The position numbers were made by a program, and so were the translations under genes. Positions 50,665 to 58,959 of a stretch of 64,000 nucleotides of DNA are shown one piece after another; position 1 is the first letter of the stretch, and each line of letters starts with the position of its first letter. A model generated the notes under the pieces. That model made no database searches, was not told the origin of the DNA, and saw only the letters and a list, made by a program, of their open reading frames with translations. Source of the DNA: DATKUC01 sp964577375 (lineage in GTDB: Bacteria; Spirochaetota; Spirochaetia; DSM-27196; DATKUC01); the NCBI GenBank assembly GCA_964577375.1, contig CAZNYW010000010.1, positions 20,995 through 84,994 of the forward strand, written 5' to 3'.

Positions 50665-50973
50665 GTGGAATTTCTTGTTCTGGCTGAGGAGGAGGTCGTC
50701 GTCGGTTTCCGCTTCGTCGGCGTGCCGGGCATGGCCGTTGCCACGCCGGAAGAGGCTCTAGAAGCCTTTCAGGACGCCGTCCGCCCGGAACGTGACGTGC
50801 GGGTTCTCATTCTCACCGAAGAGGTCTCCGGCATGATCGAGGATCCGGTGCTGAACTGGCAGGCCACCGGCGAGTACCCGCTCATCGTCGAGATACCGGG
50901 TCTTCGCGGCCGGCTCGAGGGCAAGCGTTCGCTTGTCGACGCCATCCGGGAAGCGGTGGGAATACACGTCTAG
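50665..50973 (+). CDS. atpF: V-type ATPase subunit F (operon 2)
   Basis: A 102-residue central-stalk subunit starting with GTG. The Rossmann-like pattern is typical: FLVLAEEEVVVGFRFVGVPGMAVATPEEAL, VRVLILTEEVSGMI, and YPLIVEIPG. F binds D and modulates activity. No F is recognisable in operon 1. It starts 12 bases after atpK and ends nine bases before atpE. Confidence 0.9.
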   Translation: MEFLVLAEEEVVVGFRFVGVPGMAVATPEEALEAFQDAVRPERDVRVLILTEEVSGMIEDPVLNWQATGEYPLIVEIPGLRGRLEGKRSLVDAIREAVGIHV

Positions 50974-50982
50974 CGAGGCACC

Positions 50983-51716
50983 ATGGAAGAGATCAGAAAC
51001 GCCGAGGCACTCGAAAAAGAGATCCTGGACGACGCCCGCAAGCGCGCGGAAAAGATCGTCCGGTCGCGCGAACGCTCGCTTGCCGAGCTGCGTCAGACCT
51101 GGGCGGCCAACCGCGAGAAGGCACTGAAGGAGATGGATCAGGCTCACGCCGATGAGCTTCAAGCGCTCGCGCTGCGAAACCAGGCGGCGGTCCCGCTGGA
51201 ACAAAAGCGCGCGTTTCTCGCCTTCGCCGAGAAGAAGCTGCAGGAGGCGGTGCACCGCTACTTCGAAGAGATGGACCGGTCGCAACGGGATGACCTTCTG
51301 GTTCAGCAGCTCGCCGGCGCAGCAACGGTTCTCGGCGACGCCGAGGTAACGGCAGGCTGCACCGGAATACCGGCCGATGAGGTGAAGAAAATCGTGTCGC
51401 GCGCGCTTCCGGGGGTCAAGCTCAAGGGCGAAATCAATGCAACTTCAGGCAGCCGNNNNNNNNNNNNNNNNNNNNNNNNNNNNNNNNNNNNNNNNNNNNN
51501 NNNNNNNNNNNNNNNNNNNNNNNNNNNNNNNNNNNNNNNNNNNNNNNNNNNNNNNTCGGCAGCCGGACCTTCGGCAGCGGCCCCTCGATTTCGGTTGCCA
51601 CGAAAGACGGCAGCGTCGTCGCGGCCGCATCAACGGCCCGCATCGAGAGGGAGCTTCTCCTGCGGCACCGGGAGCGGCTTGCAAAGGCTCTTCTGAAAGG
51701 AAACATCGCGCCATGA
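50983..51716 (+). CDS. atpE: V-type ATPase subunit E (operon 2), interrupted by an assembly gap
   Basis: A peripheral-stalk subunit: residues 1-157 are readable before the gap, with the long charged N-terminal helix (DARKRAEKIVRSRERSLAEL). The readable end after the gap (VAAASTARIERELLLRHRERLAKALL) is in a different literal frame because the gap is exactly 100 N, a placeholder. Both sides share GGCAGCCG at the gap edge; joining on it gives about 207 residues, close to the 204 of operon 1 atpE. The stop overlaps the atpA start. Confidence 0.85.
51456..51555. other. Assembly gap (100 N)
   Basis: Exactly 100 undetermined bases inside subunit E, the usual placeholder for a gap of unknown size. 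The left flank ends in GGCAGCCG and the right flank carries GGCAGCCG two bases in, so the true gap may be zero or negative. Confidence 0.95.
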
Positions 51717-53470
51717 TCGAGGGCAGGATTACGCGCATCAACGGCCCCATTCTGGAGGCCGAAGGGCTCGGCAGATGCGGTCTCTACGATGTCGTGGAAG
51801 CCGGGGAGAAGGGTGTCGTCGGCGAGATCATCCGCACGAAGGGTGACGTCGCGACCGTTCAGATCTACGAAGACAACACCGGCATGAAGATCGGTGAGAC
51901 GATAAAGAGCGTCGAGCGGCCGCTTTCGGTCTTTCTCGGACCAGGGCTGATCGGACAGATCTACGACGGGATCCAGCGCCCGCTGCGCGGAATCTTCAGC
52001 GCATCGGGATCCTACGTTCCTGCCGGCGTGAAGATTCCGCCGCTCGACACCGACAGACGGTGGCATTTCGTCCCCGCCGCCTCCAAGGGTGACTCCTGCG
52101 CGCCGGGAACGCTTCTCGGCACCTTTCAGGAGACCGACAGCATAGTCCACCGTCTCATCGCACCTCCGACGGTCTCCGCATCCGCGACCATCGGCACCAT
52201 TGTCGCCGAGGGAGACTACGCAATCGAGGAAACTCTCGTCACCACCGCAGACGGCGAGCAGATCCCCTCCGTGCAGTACTGGCCGGTCCGCACGCCGCGG
52301 CCCTACCGCAGCAAGCTCCCGGTCAGCGAACCGCTCATCACCGGTCAGCGCGTCATCGATATTCTCTTTCCCATCTCGAAGGGCGGGACCGCGGCCATTC
52401 CCGGGGGATTCGGCACGGGCAAGACCATGACCCAGCATGCAGTGGCCAAGTGGTGCGACGCGGATGTCATCGTCTACATCGGCTGCGGCGAGCGCGGCAA
52501 CGAGATGACCGACGTTCTTCGTGAGTTTCCAGAGATTGTCGATCCGCGCACCGGGCGGTCGCTCATGGAGCGTACCATCCTCATTGCAAACACCTCGAAT
52601 ATGCCGGTCGCAGCGCGCGAGGTGTCAATCTACACCGGAGTCACCCTCGCGGAGTACTACCGGGACATGGGCTACCACGTCGCCATCATGGCCGATTCAA
52701 CCTCGCGCTGGGCGGAGGCGCTTCGCGAGCTCTCCGGCAGGCTCGAGGAGATGCCTGCCGAAGAGGGGTTTCCTGCCTACCTGCCGACACGGCTCGCCGA
52801 GTTCTACGAGCGTGGCGGACGTGTGCAGACGCAGATGGGCGATCTGGGCTCCATCACCATCATCGGTGCGGTCTCACCGCCGGGCGGAGACTTTTCGGAG
52901 CCGGTCACCCAGCACACCAAGCGCTTCATCCGCTGCTTCTGGGCGCTCGACCGCGATCTGGCCAACGCGCGTCACTACCCCGCGATCTCCTGGCTCGAGT
53001 CCTACAGCGAGTACGCCGAAGAGGTTCAGCAGTGGTGGGAGGAGCGCGAGATCACCTGGATGAACATCCGCCGGGAGACGATGGAGATTCTGCAGAAGGA
53101 GGACCGCCTTCAGCAGATAGTGAAGCTCATCGGTCCCGACGCGCTTCCCGACAATCAGCGTATCATCCTTCTCGTCGCCGACATGATCAAGAACGGCTTT
53201 CTGCAGCAGAACGCCTTCGACGACATCGACATGTATTCCGTCCCGGAGAAGCAGGTCGAAATCCTCAGGCTCATCGTCAGCTACTATCACCGCGCCGACA
53301 AGGCGATTCAGATGGGAGCGACAATCCCGACGATCCGCGAGCTCTCGTCGACCGCGTCGCTCGTGCGGCTCAAGAGCACCGTACCCAACGACGACCTCAC
53401 CGCCATCAAGGAGGCGGGTCAGACCATGCTGCGCGAGTTCGGCGAGATCGAAAGGAGGTATGCGCGATGA
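51713..53470 (+). CDS. atpA: V-type ATPase catalytic subunit A (operon 2)
   Basis: A 585-residue catalytic subunit. The P-loop reads GGFGTGKT (231-238), where most A subunits, including the operon 1 copy, have GPFG at this place. Other motifs are intact: GCGERGNEMTDV, DPRTGRSLMERT, NTSNMPVAAREVS, DSTSRWAEALRELSGRLEEMPAEEGFPAYLP. The ATG at 51713 overlaps the atpE stop; the frame reading back into the N gap is an artefact. The next gene overlaps by four bases. Confidence 0.96.
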   Translation: MIEGRITRINGPILEAEGLGRCGLYDVVEAGEKGVVGEIIRTKGDVATVQIYEDNTGMKIGETIKSVERPLSVFLGPGLIGQIYDGIQRPLRGIFSASGSYVPAGVKIPPLDTDRRWHFVPAASKGDSCAPGTLLGTFQETDSIVHRLIAPPTVSASATIGTIVAEGDYAIEETLVTTADGEQIPSVQYWPVRTPRPYRSKLPVSEPLITGQRVIDILFPISKGGTAAIPGGFGTGKTMTQHAVAKWCDADVIVYIGCGERGNEMTDVLREFPEIVDPRTGRSLMERTILIANTSNMPVAAREVSIYTGVTLAEYYRDMGYHVAIMADSTSRWAEALRELSGRLEEMPAEEGFPAYLPTRLAEFYERGGRVQTQMGDLGSITIIGAVSPPGGDFSEPVTQHTKRFIRCFWALDRDLANARHYPAISWLESYSEYAEEVQQWWEEREITWMNIRRETMEILQKEDRLQQIVKLIGPDALPDNQRIILLVADMIKNGFLQQNAFDDIDMYSVPEKQVEILRLIVSYYHRADKAIQMGATIPTIRELSSTASLVRLKSTVPNDDLTAIKEAGQTMLREFGEIERRYAR

Positions 53471-54882
53471 CCGGCCTGCAGTTCAAGGGACTTTCGAGCA
53501 TCAACGGTCCAATCGCCATTCTCAGACGTCAGGAGAACGTCGGCCTCGGAGAGCTTGCCGTCCTCCATGACCGGGGCGGCGAGGAACGGGTAGGGCGCGT
53601 TCTCGAGACTTCGCGTGACGCTGTTGCGGTGCAGGTCTTCGGCTCCACGACAGGACTTTCGGCTGACGACACCCTGACCGAGTTCACCGGCGAGCCGATG
53701 CAGATCCCTGTCGGCGAGGACATGCTCGGCAGGGTCTTCAACGGCCTCGGCGATCCGGCGGACGGATATGCGCCCATCTTTTCTTCCGACTTCCGTGACG
53801 TCAACGGTGAACCGATAAACCCCTTCGCACGCGTCTATCCGCGCGACTTCATTCAAACCGGCATCTCGGCGATAGACGGCATGAATACGCTCATCCGCGG
53901 TCAGAAGCTTCCGATCTTCTCCGGAAGCGGCATGCCGCACAACCGGCTCGCGAACCAGATCGTCCGGCAGGCGAAAATCCTCACCGCCGACGAGCCGTTC
54001 GTCATCGTATTTGCCGCGATGGGCATCAAGTACGACGTGGCACGGTTCTTCATCGACTCATTCGAATCGAGCGGCGTTCTCTCCCGTGTGGCGATGTTCC
54101 TTTCGCTCGCCGACGCCCCCTCGATCGAACGGCTCATCACGCCGCGCTGCGCGCTCACCGCCGCCGAATACCTCGCCTTCGACCGGAACATGCACGTGCT
54201 GGTCATCCTCACCGACATGACCAACTACTGCGAGGCGCTCCGCGAGGTCTCCTCGATCCGCGGTGAGATCCCCTCGCGCAAGGGCTATCCCGGCTATCTC
54301 TACTCCGACCTTGCCTCGATCTACGAACGCGCCGGCAAGGTGGAGGGCTCCGGCGGCTCAATCACACAGGTGCCGATCCTGACTATGCCCAGCGACGACA
54401 TCTCGCATCCGATCCCGGACCTGACCGGCTATATCACCGAAGGGCAGCTCGTTCTCGACCGTGAGCTTTTCCAGAAGAGCATGTATCCGCCCATCTCCGG
54501 ACTGCCGAGCCTCTCGCGGCTCATGAAGGACGGCATCGGGGAAGGAATGACCCGCGACGACCACCGCGAGATCTCGTCCCAGCTTTTCGCAGCCTATTCC
54601 CGCGTCAAGACGATCCGCAATCTCGCGGCGATCATCGGCGAGGAGGAGCTTTCGCGTATCGACAAGATGTACCTCACCTTCGGAGACCGTTTCGAGCGCG
54701 ATTTTATATCTCAGGGGGAGGAGGACGACCGTTCGATCGCCGAGACCCTCGACATAGGCTGGAACGTTCTCCACGAGCTGCCGCGCGACGAGCTGTACCG
54801 TGTGCGGGAAACCACGCTTGCCAGGTACTTCGACAACGCTCCCGCCGCGAGCGGCGACGTAACCGCGCCGGGGATGGGCTGA
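53467..54882 (+). CDS. atpB: V-type ATPase regulatory subunit B (operon 2)
   Basis: A 471-residue non-catalytic subunit. Family features are GRVFNGLGDPADG, QTGISAIDGMNTLIRGQKLPIFSGSGMPHN, VILTDMTNYCEALREVSS and GYPGYLYSDLASIYERAG. As in other B subunits there is no functional P-loop. The ATG at 53467 overlaps the atpA stop (ATGA), which is why it is preferred over the longer frame that reads back into atpA. The sequence is clearly diverged from the operon 1 B, so this is not a recent duplication. Confidence 0.95.
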   Translation: MTGLQFKGLSSINGPIAILRRQENVGLGELAVLHDRGGEERVGRVLETSRDAVAVQVFGSTTGLSADDTLTEFTGEPMQIPVGEDMLGRVFNGLGDPADGYAPIFSSDFRDVNGEPINPFARVYPRDFIQTGISAIDGMNTLIRGQKLPIFSGSGMPHNRLANQIVRQAKILTADEPFVIVFAAMGIKYDVARFFIDSFESSGVLSRVAMFLSLADAPSIERLITPRCALTAAEYLAFDRNMHVLVILTDMTNYCEALREVSSIRGEIPSRKGYPGYLYSDLASIYERAGKVEGSGGSITQVPILTMPSDDISHPIPDLTGYITEGQLVLDRELFQKSMYPPISGLPSLSRLMKDGIGEGMTRDDHREISSQLFAAYSRVKTIRNLAAIIGEEELSRIDKMYLTFGDRFERDFISQGEEDDRSIAETLDIGWNVLHELPRDELYRVRETTLARYFDNAPAASGDVTAPGMG

Positions 54883-55502
54883 TGGCGAAGCTCCACGTTC
54901 CCGCGACCAAGAGCCAGCTCTTCCGTCTCAGGGCGCAGCGTCAGATTGCCCAGGACGGGTTCGAGCTGCTCGAGCAGAAACGGGAAATCCTGGTCATGGA
55001 GCTGATGAGGATGCTCGAGCGCGTCAAGATCCTCGAGCGGGACCTCGACGCACAGATCGAGAAATCCTACGCATCGCTGAAACAGATGCTGCTGCGCGTC
55101 GGGCGGGAACGCTCGAGTGAGATAAGCGCCGATATCCGATTCGACTTCATGGTGACCGAAAAGGTGACGAAAATCGCCGGCGTGACGCTCCCCTCGATCG
55201 ACGTGCAGGTGCCCGAGCTGTCGCCGCGCTACTCCTTCATGGACACCTTTTCCCACTGCGACAGCACAATGGTCGAGTTCTTCGCGCTGCTCCGGCTCAT
55301 CAGCGAGATGGCGGGAATCCGGACGGTTGTGTGGCGGCTTGCGCGAGAGGTGAAAAAGACGCAACGCCGCGTGAATGCGCTCGAGAAACAGGTGATACCC
55401 GACACCCGCGAGACGATTCAGTACATCCAGGGAGTGCTTGAAGAGCGGGAACGGGAGGCCCTCTTCATACAGAAGCAGGTGAAATCTCGACTCGGAGGCT
55501 GA
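54882..55502 (+). CDS. atpD: V-type ATPase central-stalk subunit D (operon 2)
   Basis: A 206-residue two-helix rotor subunit: N-terminal VPATKSQLFRLRAQRQIAQDGFELLEQKREIL is the standard D start, and the C-terminal TQRRVNALEKQVIPDTRETIQYIQGVLEERERE is the standard end. The ATG overlaps the last base of the atpB stop codon. Usp follows one base after its stop. Confidence 0.95.
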   Translation: MAKLHVPATKSQLFRLRAQRQIAQDGFELLEQKREILVMELMRMLERVKILERDLDAQIEKSYASLKQMLLRVGRERSSEISADIRFDFMVTEKVTKIAGVTLPSIDVQVPELSPRYSFMDTFSHCDSTMVEFFALLRLISEMAGIRTVVWRLAREVKKTQRRVNALEKQVIPDTRETIQYIQGVLEEREREALFIQKQVKSRLGG

Positions 55503-55503
55503 T

Positions 55504-55986
55504 ATGAACGCGCTCATCTCGGATATCGTGGTAGCGATCAGCGGATCTGACGCGTCGATCAATGCGGCAAAGTACGCCATCCTGCTGGCAAAGGCCTACA
55601 ACTGCAAGGTAACTGCCGTTTACGTAATCGATACGGCAACGCTGCGGCAGCTTCTGCTGACGAAGATCTTCATCGAGGAGGAGAGTCGCGAATACGAAGA
55701 GAGCCTCAAGGCAAACGGACAGCGCTATCTCCAGTACGTGAAGAGCCTCGCGGAAGAGAAGGGAGTGGAGCTCGCAACCGAGCTTCGCAGCGGCGCCATC
55801 TATACCGAGGTCCTGAAGGCCGCCGAAGAGCGCCACGCGCAGCTCATTCTGCTGGGCGGCTGGGAAATCCGGCGCGACCAGCGCGACAGCATCTCGGTCG
55901 CGCATCGTGAAATACTGCATCACGCACGCTGCTCGGTGCTCATCGTCAAGGAGCGTGACGTGGAATCCCTCTTCAAGCGCTCGTAG
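55504..55986 (+). CDS. Universal stress protein (UspA family)
   Basis: A 160-residue UspA-fold protein. The N-terminal strand and loop IVVAISGSDASINAAKYAILLAKAY is typical, and the C-terminal region HHARCSVLIVKER replaces the ATP-binding G-x2-G-x9-G-S/T loop with a poor match (LGGWEIRRDQRDSISVAHREI), so it may not bind ATP. One base separates it from atpD, so it is probably the last gene of V-ATPase operon 2. Confidence 0.85.
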   Translation: MNALISDIVVAISGSDASINAAKYAILLAKAYNCKVTAVYVIDTATLRQLLLTKIFIEEESREYEESLKANGQRYLQYVKSLAEEKGVELATELRSGAIYTEVLKAAEERHAQLILLGGWEIRRDQRDSISVAHREILHHARCSVLIVKERDVESLFKRS

Positions 55987-56005
55987 GATTGCCGGACCTT
56001 CAAGG

Positions 56006-56034
56006 TTCCCTACCGTTCACGAATCCTTTATAAT
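56006..56034 (+). promoter_or_regulatory. Predicted promoter of the flavodoxin-like gene
   Basis: A perfect -10 TATAAT (56029-56034) with a weak -35 TTCCCT (56006-56011) 17 bases upstream. Transcription would start about 16 bases before the ATG, leaving room for the GGAGAG site. Confidence 0.45.
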
Positions 56035-56056
56035 TATCATCCAGGAGAGTGTAGAG

Positions 56057-56470
56057 ATGCGGATTGTGGTTGTCTTCGTTCCGGGTCAGAATCGCGAAAA
56101 ACTCCTCAACATCGCCAAGGGCCTTGCCCGCGGCATCGAGCAGCAGGGGCACCAGGTCGATATCGTAGACGGAAGCAGAGACGTCAACACAAAACTCACC
56201 ATTTACGAGTACATCTGCATCGGAACCGAGCCCGTATCGCTTTTCGGCGGCCGTGTTCCCGGCCGTATCGGCGAGTTCCTCGGCTCGGCGGGAATCGTCG
56301 CCGGTAAACGTTCGTTCGCGTTCGTCATCAAGAAGGGATTTTCAGCCATGAAGGCGCTCTCCCGGCTGATGAAGACGATGGAGTCGGAGGGGATGATTCT
56401 CAAGTTCTCTGAAATTCTCATGTCGGTCGAGGAGTCGGTGGAAATCGGCAAACGGCTCAAGATCAAATAG
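56057..56470 (+). CDS. Flavodoxin-like-fold protein of unknown function
   Basis: A 137-residue soluble protein. The order of strands and helices (IVVVFVPGQNREKLLNIAKGLARGIEQQGHQVDIVDG, YEYICIGTEPVSLFGG, RSFAFVIKKGFSAMKALSRL) resembles flavodoxin or related Rossmann-like folds, but the usual FMN phosphate loop (T/S-x-T-G-x-T) is replaced by GQNRE. Cofactor binding is therefore unproven. The ATG at 56057 has AGGAGAG upstream and its own -10 box. The open frame further upstream overlaps usp and is unlikely. Confidence 0.65.
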   Translation: MRIVVVFVPGQNREKLLNIAKGLARGIEQQGHQVDIVDGSRDVNTKLTIYEYICIGTEPVSLFGGRVPGRIGEFLGSAGIVAGKRSFAFVIKKGFSAMKALSRLMKTMESEGMILKFSEILMSVEESVEIGKRLKIK

Positions 56471-56475
56471 GAAAA

Positions 56476-56504
56476 TTGACCGGCGTACGAGCGAAAATTA
56501 TACT
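56476..56504 (+). promoter_or_regulatory. Predicted promoter of the DnaJ-domain gene
   Basis: TTGACC (56476-56481), exactly 17 bases, TATACT (56499-56504). Transcription would start near 56511, about 13 bases before the ATG, with no clear ribosome site in the leader. Confidence 0.6.
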
Positions 56505-56523
56505 ATAACGTTGCGGAACTTTT

Positions 56524-57342
56524 ATGACCATCTTGCATACCGATTACTACGAAGTCCTCGGGGTGAGCCCCACCTGCTCCCGCGAAGAGATAAAGAGAGC
56601 ATTCAGGAAAAAGGCAAAAGAGCTCCATCCGGACGTATCCGCCGACGGCGGCAATACTATCGGACAGATGCAGCTTGTACTCAAGGCATACGAGACGCTC
56701 GGCAATCCTTCCCGGCGTGCCGAATATGACCGTCTCCATGCCACGAGGCGGCGTCACGACGACTTTGACTATCGATCCTATCTCAAGGCGCGCACCGACG
56801 ATCCGGAAAGCCAGTCCAAGCTGGTTTTCTTCGACCTCCTGCACCGTCACGAGGACGACGCGGTCACGCTCTACGACTATCTGTGCGCCACCGAAGAGGG
56901 CTTCAAGCTCGCTGAAAACCTCGATCGCGAGGATTTCATGGACTGTGCCTTTCTGCTCGCCGAGGAGTACGACGCGCGGGGGGAATATCTCAAGTCCTTT
57001 CATCTGCTGAGCACTCTTGTTACGTATGAACGGGAAAGGCCCTATTTCAAGCACTTCTTTACGGAGGTGAGAGAAAGGCTGCGGGCGTTGACCTGCGTTC
57101 ATATGCCGGGGAAGGTCCCGGACGAGCATATCGTCTCCTGTCTGGAGCAGCTCGTGACGCTCGATCTGTCGAGAAAGGACAGCGCGTACTATCTGAAAAA
57201 GATCGCCGAATTCCACACACGACATAATCGCCACAAACTCGCCGCGATCTGTCTGAAGAAAGGACTGGAACTGGATCGAAAGCTTGCCGGGGTAAGAAAG
57301 CTCAAAGAACAGATCGGACTGGCCGACGGGCAGTGGCAGTGA
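56524..57342 (+). CDS. DnaJ-domain (type III J) protein
   Basis: A 272-residue co-chaperone-like protein. The J domain occupies residues ~6-70 (TDYYEVLGVSPTCSREEIKRAF...) with the essential HPD triad in KELHPDVSA. No Gly/Phe-rich region, zinc finger or DnaJ C-terminal domain follows, so this is a J-domain protein of class III. Residues ~90-270 are helical and TPR-like (FLLAEEYDARGEYLKSFHLLSTLV, LAAICLKKGLELDRKL). It would direct DnaK to a special client. Confidence 0.88.
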   Translation: MTILHTDYYEVLGVSPTCSREEIKRAFRKKAKELHPDVSADGGNTIGQMQLVLKAYETLGNPSRRAEYDRLHATRRRHDDFDYRSYLKARTDDPESQSKLVFFDLLHRHEDDAVTLYDYLCATEEGFKLAENLDREDFMDCAFLLAEEYDARGEYLKSFHLLSTLVTYERERPYFKHFFTEVRERLRALTCVHMPGKVPDEHIVSCLEQLVTLDLSRKDSAYYLKKIAEFHTRHNRHKLAAICLKKGLELDRKLAGVRKLKEQIGLADGQWQ

Positions 57343-57416
57343 CCCGTAGGAAAAGGTTGGTCTACGTGATATGGTGGTCTCTTAGTGAGTCCCCAACACA
57401 ATATGGAAGGTCATTC

Positions 57417-58478
57417 ATGAAACGTGTCTCATCGTCGGCGGCGATACTGATTGCCGCCACCCTCCTTGCTGCAACAGCGGTACCCGCCTTCTCCCAGGTG
57501 CTCGATGTACCGGTGGCCCGCGTAGAATTGTACAAAGTGGACATCGTGACCCAGCGTGAGCTCAGGCAGGAGATGGACCTGCTTTCGAAGCAGCTCCGAC
57601 AGGATATCCCCGCATCCCAGCGTAAGAAGTATCTCGAGGCGAAAATCGGAGAGATCCTCGTGACCCAGGCTGCCGAGCACGACAAGGTTCAGGTAAGCCA
57701 GGACGAGGTGAACTCGGCAATCCAGCAGAAGCAGGCCCAGACCGAACAGGCGGTCGGCTCGAAGTTGACCGACGCCCAGTTCCACCAGATCATCGAAAAT
57801 CAGGGAATGACCTGGAGCGATTATCAGTCGCAGATCAAGAAACAGATCCTGGAAGACAAATACATACGGAAGGTGGAGGCGTCCTATTTTCAGAACCTGC
57901 CCGAACCTACTGCCGCTCAGATTCAGCAGACCTACGACGACAACGCAACCAACTTCACCAATCCGGCGATGGTGCGTTTCAACTACATCGCGGTCGATAC
58001 CCGCAATCTCGATTCGAAGCAGAAGGACCAGGCGCGTGCGAAGATAGACAGCCTCTACAAGCAGATCCGGACCGGACAGGCAACCTTCGACGAGCTTCTG
58101 CGAAAATCGGTGGACGACCCCTCCTACACCGGCGGCGACTTCGGCTATCTCGTGCGCAACGATCCGCGAACGGCAAACATCCTCGGTCAGAGCTTCATCG
58201 ATGCAATCTTCAATCTCAAGAACAACGAGATGAGCGGCGTGCTCGACTCGAATGTTGCGTACTACATCGCCAAGGTTACCGACAAGCGGGCACCCAAGCT
58301 TCTCACGCTCGATGATCCGATTCTGCCGGGCTCCAAGACCACCGTCCGGGACCGGATCCGGCAGTACCTGATGGCGCAATCGCAGCAGAAGGCCTTCACC
58401 GAGGCTGCAAACAATCTCATCGCCAAGCTGAAGAAGAAGGCCGACATTCAGGTCTACGAGGACAAGCTTAACTGGTAA
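57417..58478 (+). CDS. Periplasmic PpiC/SurA-like peptidyl-prolyl isomerase
   Basis: A 353-residue exported foldase. It has a signal peptide (~1-26, cleavage near PAFSQ), a SurA-like N-terminal helical domain (~50-170: RQDIPASQRKKYLEAKIGEILVTQAAEHDKV), one parvulin domain (~185-290: VRFNYIAVDTRN..., GGDFGYLVRNDPRTANILGQ), and a C-terminal helix. Only one parvulin domain is present, as in PrsA. The ATG at 57417 is chosen because GGAAGG lies 6 bases upstream and the signal peptide starts there. Likely chaperones outer-membrane or secreted proteins. Confidence 0.87.
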   Translation: MKRVSSSAAILIAATLLAATAVPAFSQVLDVPVARVELYKVDIVTQRELRQEMDLLSKQLRQDIPASQRKKYLEAKIGEILVTQAAEHDKVQVSQDEVNSAIQQKQAQTEQAVGSKLTDAQFHQIIENQGMTWSDYQSQIKKQILEDKYIRKVEASYFQNLPEPTAAQIQQTYDDNATNFTNPAMVRFNYIAVDTRNLDSKQKDQARAKIDSLYKQIRTGQATFDELLRKSVDDPSYTGGDFGYLVRNDPRTANILGQSFIDAIFNLKNNEMSGVLDSNVAYYIAKVTDKRAPKLLTLDDPILPGSKTTVRDRIRQYLMAQSQQKAFTEAANNLIAKLKKKADIQVYEDKLNW

Positions 58479-58484
58479 ACGTGC

Positions 58485-58955
58485 ATGGGTATCCGGCGAA
58501 GGGGAAGGATCATCGCCTTTCAGGCTATCTACGGGTGGGAGTTTACCCACGCACCCGTTGAGGACGTCGTACCGTTTGGCTGGCTTCGTCAGGTTTCAAC
58601 GGTAATCGGTGAGCCGCAACCCGTTCCGGATGCCGACGGCGACAATGACGACCTTACCTTTCCCCGGCTGCTCGTAGCAGGTACCCTCCAGAACATCGAG
58701 GCAATCGACCAAACGATTCGCGACCAGCTCGAGCACTGGGATTTCAACCGCGTCGGCAAGGTCGACCTCGCCATTCTGCGCATCAGCGTCTACGCGCTTC
58801 TCTTTCAACCCGACATACCCGCCTCGGTTACGATAGACGAGGCAATCGACATCGCAAAGGCGTTCGGCACCGACGAGTCTTACAAGTTCATCAACGGCGT
58901 GCTGGACGGTATCCGCAAGAGCCACTGTACGAGCTCACCAGGCTCGGGCGCGTAG
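58485..58955 (+). CDS. nusB: Transcription antitermination factor NusB
   Basis: A 156-residue NusB that acts with NusE/S10 in rRNA antitermination. Family motifs are RGRIIAFQAIYGWEF at the start, the central DFNRVGKVDLAILRISVYALLF, and VTIDEAIDIAKAFGTDESYKFINGVLDGI at the end. There is a ~20-residue acidic insertion (PQPVPDADGDNDDL). Six bases after the PpiC-like gene and five bases before the next TPR gene. Confidence 0.94.
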   Translation: MGIRRRGRIIAFQAIYGWEFTHAPVEDVVPFGWLRQVSTVIGEPQPVPDADGDNDDLTFPRLLVAGTLQNIEAIDQTIRDQLEHWDFNRVGKVDLAILRISVYALLFQPDIPASVTIDEAIDIAKAFGTDESYKFINGVLDGIRKSHCTSSPGSGA

Positions 58956-58959
58956 GACA

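Noticed and set aside
51437..51712. Extension of operon 2 atpA back through the N gap
   Set aside because: An artefact of translating N; the real start is the ATG at 51713 overlapping the atpE stop.
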